A stretch of DNA of 44,857 nucleotides, from NCBI GenBank assembly GCA_012271065.1, contig JAAXHE010000346.1, forward strand, positions 1 to 44,857, written 5' to 3'. Origin of the DNA: Candidatus Latescibacterota bacterium. GTDB taxonomy: Bacteria; Latescibacterota; UBA2968; GCA-2709665. Every line of letters starts with the position of its first letter. Positions within the stretch are counted from its first letter, which is position 1. The translations under genes and the position numbers were made by a program. The notes beneath the pieces are model-generated. The model was not told where the DNA came from, searched no databases, and saw only the letters and a list, made by a program, of their open reading frames with translations. Of the stretch, positions 40,491 to 44,857 are shown piece after piece.

Positions 40491-41588
40491 CTATGGATCG
40501 AGCTTCCGATAGTACTTGAGCTGGTGATCCGGGGCCAGGTCCGGGTGAAGGATCTTTATGATATCGGCCAGCAGCGCGTCCGGTTCGATCAGTCCGGTTT
40601 CCCAATAGTCGTTGCCGCCGTGTTCATTGAGGCGCGCGTTGGCGTTGAAGACCCTGCCCGTCCCCACCGCATTGAATTTCCCGTATCGTTCATCTTCCGC
40701 CACAACGTCGCCTATGGCTCGCCATTCGTTTCTCATGGTGATCCAGACTTCGGCATCGTGCGCCGTTTCGTAGACCGCTTCGAAATCCAGCGACAGGCTC
40801 CGCCGCGACTCATTGTCCCCCCACAGGTAGTTCGCGCCCGCATCCTCGAGCAGTTGCGCCGGATATGATCTTCCGCCCGACATAAACCAGGTTCCCCGCC
40901 ACAGGGATCCGACGAACACGGTGGGTTTCCTGGCAGGCTGTAAGTTCGCGGTCAATGATTTGCGCGCGTCGTACCTGGCTGCAATACTGTCGAACCGCGC
41001 GGCGGCCAGACTCTCCTTGTTGAAGAAGACGCCGGCGAATTTGAGCCACTCCACGCGCCCGAGCAGTGTCGGTTCGGTGTAGGCGGCATTCACCACGGCT
41101 GCCACCCCGGCCTGCAGGAGCGAATGGTATGCATTGTCCTGTGAAGGGGCGTCGATGACGACGATATCGGGCCGGAGCACGAGGACCCGCTCCATATCGA
41201 TGGACCTGCCTCTGCCGACTTCCGATATCTCTCCGTCCGCGAAGCGCTGCCTGACGGCTCTCGAATTGACAAATTTGATGTTGTCGACCGCAACGAGGCT
41301 ATTGATCTCATCCAGCTTTTCGATGTGGGGCAGGTGCGTCGTGGATGTCGTGATCATCTTGCGCACGGGAATCCGAATCCTGGGGACGCCTTCGTAGCCA
41401 TCGGGCGGTTTCCTGCCGCGTTGTACCAGGACGTATTGAAGCGTTTCCCCCGTTTCGGACCCCGGCACGACGACGGCCACGACCTTGTATCCGTCGAAGT
41501 AGTCAACGCGAAAACCCTCGGCATATTTCAGTGACACCTGCGCATGGACAGGTATCGCCGCCACCCAGATACCGATGTAACAGAGCAT
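40491..41588 (-). CDS. btuF: Periplasmic ABC transporter substrate-binding protein, BtuF-like (365 aa)
   Basis: This is the solute-binding component for a FecCD-type importer (Peripla_BP_2 fold, two lobes joined by a rigid helix). The ATG at 41588 gives a standard signal peptide (MLCYIGIWVAAIPVHA) and has GGAG five bases upstream; the frame is open to 41615. First-lobe features are KMITTSTTHLPHIEKLDEIN, LVAVDNIKFVNS and VLVLRPDIVVIDAP. A second lobe has KPTVFVGSLWRGTWFMSGG and YPAQLLEDAGANYLWGD. The cobalamin riboswitch and its terminator lie directly upstream, making B12 or another corrinoid the likely ligand. It forms a tight pair with the TonB receptor gene. Confidence 0.9.
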   Translation of the reverse strand: MLCYIGIWVAAIPVHAQVSLKYAEGFRVDYFDGYKVVAVVVPGSETGETLQYVLVQRGRKPPDGYEGVPRIRIPVRKMITTSTTHLPHIEKLDEINSLVAVDNIKFVNSRAVRQRFADGEISEVGRGRSIDMERVLVLRPDIVVIDAPSQDNAYHSLLQAGVAAVVNAAYTEPTLLGRVEWLKFAGVFFNKESLAAARFDSIAARYDARKSLTANLQPARKPTVFVGSLWRGTWFMSGGRSYPAQLLEDAGANYLWGDNESRRSLSLDFEAVYETAHDAEVWITMRNEWRAIGDVVAEDERYGKFNAVGTGRVFNANARLNEHGGNDYWETGLIEPDALLADIIKILHPDLAPDHQLKYYRKLDP

Positions 41589-41637
41589 GTAACTCCATCG
41601 ACAGGGATTCAGCACGTTGATGGCTCCCTTTTCTCAT

Positions 41638-41662
41638 GGGCAACCACAAGGGTTGCCCCTAC
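41638..41662. repeat. Half copy of composite palindromic repeat (inverted)
   Basis: GGGCAACCACAAGGGTTGCC followed by CCTAC is the reverse complement of the second hairpin of the repeats at 19587 and 24317. It sits between the riboswitch terminator and the binding-protein gene, so it is part of the leader RNA when the terminator is open. Confidence 0.75.
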
Positions 41663-41724
41663 ACTTGCAATCGCGGCGCGGACATTGCTCTTTGCACTTC
41701 GTTTTTGGCTGACTGCTGAATGAT

Positions 41725-41759
41725 AAAAAAAATCCCCGATTTCCATGCAGAAATCAGGG
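41725..41759 (-). terminator. Intrinsic terminator, expression platform of the cobalamin riboswitch
   Basis: On the minus strand CCCTGATTTC and GAAATCGGGG form a ten-pair stem (one G-T pair) with a six-base loop, followed by AT and eight uridines' worth of T. It lies about 75 bases after the aptamer and 137 before the first gene. A transcription-stopping platform that fires when cobalamin is bound is the simplest reading. Confidence 0.8.
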
Positions 41760-41835
41760 CAATTGCCAATCGCGCGGCCGAAGCACACGCTTATGTCACC
41801 TTTTCCCGAATCCACGAGGAAATCTATAAGGTCTG

Positions 41836-41990
41836 AGATTCAGGCAGGTCTTCTGGCTCCTGGATCATCTGTTTCCAGCGCCTTCCCGGTTCTTGACCAG
41901 TGGCATCTTTGCCGGAAACATCCCCAGTTACAGCGGCGGGACCGCAACGGATTCTCACCGTTTTCCCTGTTTTGTAACCTGAATCCGAAA
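41836..41990 (-). ncRNA. Cobalamin riboswitch (B12 box element)
   Basis: Read on the minus strand, the conserved cobalamin aptamer segments appear in order: GGGAAAACGGTGAGAATCCG, GCGGTCCCGCCGCTGTAAC, GCCACTGG, CCGGGAAGGCGC and finally GAGCCAGAAGACCTGCC. These match the B12-box family in order and spacing. It precedes the BtuF-like gene, with an intrinsic terminator between, and would reduce expression of the uptake genes when adenosylcobalamin or a related corrinoid is abundant. No promoter could be fixed upstream. Confidence 0.93.
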
Positions 41991-42201
41991 TATCTATGTA
42001 ATTGCTGCGTTATTTAAATCTGAAAAGTCCTCCTGAGGAATGACCGCTGTCAAGATTTGTCTACTCACCCAACGTTGGCGACGTACAGCCTGTGGATATG
42101 AAATATACGACGCCGGTTCGACAACATCAAGACCTTTGTTTCGAACCGCTCCTCTCAACTCTAATCGAAAATAACCCATCTCCAGGTGTGTGTCGCATAA
42201 T
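41991..42201. other. Intergenic sequence upstream of the riboswitch
   Basis: This stretch of about 210 bases should hold the promoter for the riboswitch-controlled operon. TTGACA is present on the minus strand near 42050 but has no properly spaced -10 element. A minus-strand open frame across it (41994-42269) has no family features and conflicts with the DUF2442 remnant. Confidence 0.4.
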
Positions 42202-42456
42202 TTACGCTTTTTTGGCCGCCCTCTTGCCGTGATTAATTCCAGGCAATCCGTCGATAGACAGGTCTTCATCGATCAACGGCCAGTGAACGCCGTATCCGGA
42301 CGGTTATACCTCGTATATATTTCTCTCTCTGGATGTGGCATTCAAGAGTACGGACGATACATCGCGAATCTTAAACCTCCTGACGTGGCCGTCGATTGTC
42401 AGGACCATTTCGTCGCCATCAAAATGAAGATCGCTTACGTCGTGATGCCTTCTCAC
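42202..42456 (-). pseudogene. DUF2442-family gene with an in-frame stop
   Basis: From a GTG at 42456 (GGAGG a few bases upstream) the minus strand reads HHDVSDLHFDGDEMVLTIDG, then FKIRDVSSVLLNATSRERNI and YEV, then a TAA at 42306-42304, then PSGYGVHWPLIDEDLSIDGL in the same frame and a second stop at 42204-42202. LLNAT, RN, and GYGVHWP-DEDLS-GL are hallmark elements of DUF2442 proteins, small proteins of unknown function often paired with DUF4160 proteins. The stop falls where the family normally has an amino acid just before Pro/Gly-Tyr-Gly, so a single substitution has probably killed the gene. The frame is otherwise undamaged, so the loss looks recent, or it is a sequencing error. Confidence 0.75.
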
Positions 42457-42556
42457 CTTTGACGCCTCCGTTCGAACTTATCCCACTCTCGTCAGCCAAG
42501 CCAGAACCAACTTTCATCCGCAATCGAGAAGGGTGCAGCACGAACGCACTGCGCCC

Positions 42557-42748
42557 TTATTTACCTATGTAGGCCACCCCAAGTTCTCTGCAGATCTTAC
42601 GAGCAAGTACATTTGGAATCTCAATGTGCCGTGGTACCGCCTCAATCGCCCCGGAGACAGGATTTATCCAAAGAGAGTGCGAACGCCCTTCGCGCTTGAG
42701 ACGGCAACCGTGACGACGCAAGTGCCTTAGCAACGCCTTGCGTTTCAT
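42557..42748 (-). CDS. hicA: HicA-family mRNA interferase toxin (63 aa)
   Basis: This is a small toxin that cleaves mRNA and tmRNA. It has the short family form: MKRKALLRHLRRHGCRLKRE, the catalytic histidine His24 in GRSHSLWINP, and AVPRHIEIPNVLARKICREL. Unlike the copy at 35155, the key histidine is intact. The start overlaps the stop of the antitoxin gene by four bases, so production is coupled. The protein ends at a normal position. Confidence 0.9.
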   Translation of the reverse strand: MKRKALLRHLRRHGCRLKREGRSHSLWINPVSGAIEAVPRHIEIPNVLARKICRELGVAYIGK

Positions 42749-42960
42749 TCGACCACGACAATTTCACGTTCCGCTTCCGCAGGAACAGCGCGAAGTCCAT
42801 CCTCCCGACGATCTTCCAGAATGAGCGATATCGCCTCCCGCAGGCTGGCAAGGGCTTCATCCCTGGTCTTGCCCTGTCCATTGGCGCCAGGGATTTCAGG
42901 GCAATAGGCAATTATCCATTCGTCGTCGTGTTCGATCACCGCCGTAAATTCATTTCTCAT
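42745..42960 (-). CDS. hicB: HicB-like antitoxin (71 aa)
   Basis: This is a single-domain antitoxin with the family pattern EFTAVIEHDDEWIIAYCPEI, PGANGQGKTRDEALASLREA and ISLILEDRRE. No helix-turn-helix or ribbon-helix-helix tail follows. The ATG at 42960 has GGAGGG upstream; a TTG at 42966 is an alternative. It precedes and overlaps the HicA toxin gene. The pair is probably a functional type II toxin-antitoxin system, standing beside a dead DUF2442 gene. Confidence 0.9.
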   Translation of the reverse strand: MRNEFTAVIEHDDEWIIAYCPEIPGANGQGKTRDEALASLREAISLILEDRREDGLRAVPAEAEREIVVVE

Positions 42961-42966
42961 TTCCAA

Positions 42967-43244
42967 CCCTCCGGGAATGCTGAATCATCGTGTACTGCTC
43001 AACAATGAGCTCAAAGAGTTTCGATGGAAGTATTCAGAGTCCAACCGTCGAGAACTTCAGCGTCCAGATCTGTGAATTCGGAAATACGCGGCTGGATGGT
43101 AAACACACGACCATCCCTAAAGGGCTTTGAATCGAGCGGATTTCAGGTTCTTGGTATATATATGGAATTATACCTATGAACAAAGACGCTGGCAAGAGCG
43201 TTGGCGACTTCAGGGCCGAAAATGTGTTCAGACCTGGACGCGCC
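42967..43244. other. Intergenic region with a possible coding remnant
   Basis: No complete gene is visible. On the minus strand about 40 codons ending near 43018 read like protein (GRVFTIQPRISEFTDLDAEV then LDGWTLNTSIETL) but follow a stop codon and lack a start. This may be the tail of a decayed gene; I cannot name a family. Confidence 0.3.
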
Positions 43245-44153
43245 CTAACGCTGAACCGAGGCGGAGGTCTCCAGTCTGTTGAGTTGTTTCCCAAGTCGCG
43301 TTGCCAGCGGAGGAAACTCGCTTCCGAACAGGATGCGGCCATGGCGGGTTACGGACTGTCCCGGTTCGATATCGCCAAAATGCGGTCTGCTATGCAGACA
43401 ATGATGGCCGTCAGCGTTCTGAAGCGCCGAAGTTGCGCACTCATATCCCAACGCGATTGCCCTGGACCTGTCGTGAGAAACGGCGCCCAGGATGGCCGGT
43501 CGATCTATGGCCGTGTTGCTTCTTCCCCAGAACCACGCGGTCCTGTTTACCCACTCTTTTTCGTAGTCCGTAAGATCCACATGATATGCGGTCCGAATAT
43601 CCACCGTTCTGTGCAGATCGCCCATGTTCTCCGGTTTGCCTTTGACCACGATGTACGATCGTCCGACTTCGTCCTGATCGATGAAATCGGATGACTTTGC
43701 CTGGAGACATCCGCCATCGGAAGCGACGTCATAGAATTTCGCGGATGACTGATTCGCGAGGGTCAACGTCAATTCGACGCTATCCTCGTGTCCGGACAAC
43801 GCTGCTCTGAGAACAAGACCTGTTATGAAGTTGTGTCGTATGACCTTCCCTGAGGGATCCGTTTGACGGTATGCCAGCTGCTCTTTGATGTACTCTGGCG
43901 TCGTTTGCCACTCGTATGCCCACGCGTTATCTCCCGTCCTGGTCCATTGCGGGCAGATCTTCTGCCACATCATCGTCACGCCATTCATTGACGTGATGAC
44001 TTCCGGAAACTGGATGGACCACTTCAGGTCCCAGTCCAGGTGATGAATATCTACGAATCGCGTTTTGGTGGGCTGTATTCGTATCACTTTTCTTTTGCCT
44101 TCGGCAGAAACCACGACAAAATGCCGTAGATCTCCGCTCATTCCGGAGTGCAT
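43245..44153 (-). CDS. Hypothetical protein, probable beta-sandwich (302 aa)
   Basis: I do not recognise the family. The ATG at 44153 is preferred because GGAGAG lies just upstream; the open frame extends to 44342, but that part overlaps the NUDIX gene and looks non-coding. The protein is soluble, without a signal peptide or membrane segment, and rich in beta-forming stretches (VVVSAEGKRKVIRIQPTKTR, IQFPEVITSMNGVTMMW, VELTLTLANQS, RSYIVVKGKPE). VELTLTLANQSSA and YEKEWVNRTAWFWGRSN suggest a galactose-mutarotase-like or similar beta-sandwich, but no catalytic motif can be named. It follows the NUDIX gene on the same strand by about 120 bases. Confidence 0.7.
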   Translation of the reverse strand: MHSGMSGDLRHFVVVSAEGKRKVIRIQPTKTRFVDIHHLDWDLKWSIQFPEVITSMNGVTMMWQKICPQWTRTGDNAWAYEWQTTPEYIKEQLAYRQTDPSGKVIRHNFITGLVLRAALSGHEDSVELTLTLANQSSAKFYDVASDGGCLQAKSSDFIDQDEVGRSYIVVKGKPENMGDLHRTVDIRTAYHVDLTDYEKEWVNRTAWFWGRSNTAIDRPAILGAVSHDRSRAIALGYECATSALQNADGHHCLHSRPHFGDIEPGQSVTRHGRILFGSEFPPLATRLGKQLNRLETSASVQR

Positions 44154-44271
44154 CGGCTCTCCGATTCGCTCATCATCCCTCGGCTGCCGTGCTGCAGACG
44201 TTCCCACCGTGCGCGAACCACCTAAGGCAATAGCGCGAAGGGCCGAATGGTCTGTGCCGAATACGGTCGTG

Positions 44272-44778
44272 TTACACGTTGCCGTGGCCCGGTGGACGCG
44301 ACACGACGCCGATAACCGGAAGCTCGTCAATCCGGCCGGCATTCAGACGTTCGTTAAGTTCCCAGAGTGCGATTCGGTTGCTTTCCCATGTGAGCAACCT
44401 TGTGGCTTCTCCAAAAGACAACCAGCTCACTTTGTCATGTTCATGGGACAAATCAAGTTCCTGACCGCTTACATCAACCGCAAACGAGTATTCCGGCACG
44501 ACAAAGATGTCCCTGGGCCAGTGTTCTGTTGGTGAGAATGCCGTCTTGGGGACGGATGCACGAGAATCCAGCCGGAAGAAACGTGCCCCCTGTGGAATGC
44601 CTCCCTCCTCTTCCGCCTCACGCCGCGCGGTTTGCTCTGCCGTCTCATCATCTTCGGCGCCGCCTGCAATGAACTGCCACATTGAGTCATCCGACCGATG
44701 GAACACGGCAAATTCGCGTCCAACACGCTCACGCTCCCTGAACGGTATCACGATCACTTGCAGGGGTTGCCTCGCCAC
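44272..44778 (-). CDS. NUDIX hydrolase (168 aa)
   Basis: NUDIX enzymes hydrolyse nucleoside diphosphates linked to another group. The complete NUDIX box G-x5-E-x7-R-E-x-x-E-E-x-G-x is at residues 39-61 (GGAEDDETAEQTARREAEEE, then GGI), carrying the metal-binding glutamates. The preceding WQFIAGG and the later SHEHDKVSWLSFGEATRLL resemble the NudB (dihydroneopterin triphosphate pyrophosphatase) branch, but the substrate is not certain. The frame begins with a GTG at 44778, with GAGGAG about eight to ten bases upstream, one base after the stop of the preceding partial gene. Confidence 0.92.
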   Translation of the reverse strand: MARQPLQVIVIPFRERERVGREFAVFHRSDDSMWQFIAGGAEDDETAEQTARREAEEEGGIPQGARFFRLDSRASVPKTAFSPTEHWPRDIFVVPEYSFAVDVSGQELDLSHEHDKVSWLSFGEATRLLTWESNRIALWELNERLNAGRIDELPVIGVVSRPPGHGNV

Positions 44779-44779
44779 G

Positions 44780-44857
44780 CTAACAGTTCTCCTCGTGTTC
44801 TGTCCCGGAAATAAGTTGCCTGAATTCGACCGCCGAGTCGCCCGGCTCGCAAGGCGC
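44780..44857 (-). CDS. C-terminal end of a gene cut off by the window edge
   Basis: The minus strand is open from the window edge to a TAG at 44782-44780, giving 25 codons that end FRQLISGTEHEENC. The stop lies one base before the start of the NUDIX gene, and that gene's ribosome-binding site lies inside this frame, an arrangement typical of an operon. There is too little sequence to name a product, and it could be chance. Confidence 0.35.
   Translation of the reverse strand, partial: APCEPGDSAVEFRQLISGTEHEENC

Noticed and set aside
41994..42269. Minus-strand open frame of 91 codons upstream of the riboswitch
   Set aside because: The DUF2442 remnant occupies another frame of the same strand with clear family motifs, and the rest has no recognisable features.
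44154..44342. N-terminal extension of the hypothetical protein at 43245-44153
   Set aside because: It overlaps the end of the NUDIX gene in another frame and its composition is unlike the rest of the protein; a ribosome-binding site supports the start at 44153.

Overview
The window is a moderately GC-rich piece of a bacterial chromosome. It probably comes from an uncultivated, Gram-negative lineage of the FCB/Latescibacterota-Poribacteria kind. That placement is an inference from gene content: a PhyH dioxygenase, several Gfo/Idh/MocA oxidoreductases, a heparinase-like lyase, dockerin-like DxNGDG modules on secreted proteins, plant-type leucine-rich repeats, FlgD-like C-termini, MacB/FtsX-type exporters and many short interspersed hairpin repeats. 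No rRNA, tRNA, CRISPR array or intact transposase was seen.

Layout. (1) 39-8255: an efflux/export locus with an FtsX/MacB permease, an ECF sigma factor, a membrane-fusion protein, a LolD/MacB-type ATPase and a second, wrecked FtsX permease. A four-helix-bundle (S23-like) gene sits between fusion protein and ATPase, next to copies of a hairpin repeat. (2) 8338-19519: small-molecule catabolism, with three Gfo/Idh/MocA oxidoreductases, a double-domain PhyH protein, a class IV aminotransferase, and a tight run of enolase-superfamily enzyme, zinc-type alcohol dehydrogenase, secreted propeller-like protein and oxidoreductase. (3) 19804-28350: three large secreted or carbohydrate-related genes, namely a 1,492-residue dockerin/LRR/metallopeptidase protein flanked by direct repeats, a Kelch-like propeller and a heparinase II/III-type lyase. 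(4) 28799-32768: an SDR, a QueA-like protein and a two-component system. (5) 33018-41990, minus strand: a cobalamin (B12) uptake region. It opens with a cobalamin riboswitch and an intrinsic terminator, followed by a BtuF-like binding protein, a BtuB-like TonB receptor, a dockerin-tagged YncE/BtuG-like propeller, a probable cbiZ remnant, a FlgD-like fragment, a hicBA pair, and then the BtuD-like ATPase and BtuC-like permease. (6) 42202-44857: a DUF2442 pseudogene, a second hicBA pair, an unrecognised conserved-looking protein, a NUDIX hydrolase and a cut-off gene at the edge.

The most noteworthy points are as follows. The B12 region has its regulator, outer-membrane, periplasmic and inner-membrane parts in one place but is broken up by repeats, decayed genes and a toxin-antitoxin pair whose toxin lacks the usual histidine. 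A family of roughly 120-145 bp purine/pyrimidine-armed hairpins occurs five times, plus one partial copy. The PhyH protein has one half that has lost its metal ligands and one half with a His-Gly-Gly instead of His-x-Asp. The LRR-metallopeptidase gene lies between two copies of a composite palindromic repeat. No wholly new system is proven here; the hairpin family and the rearranged B12 locus are the best candidates for follow-up.
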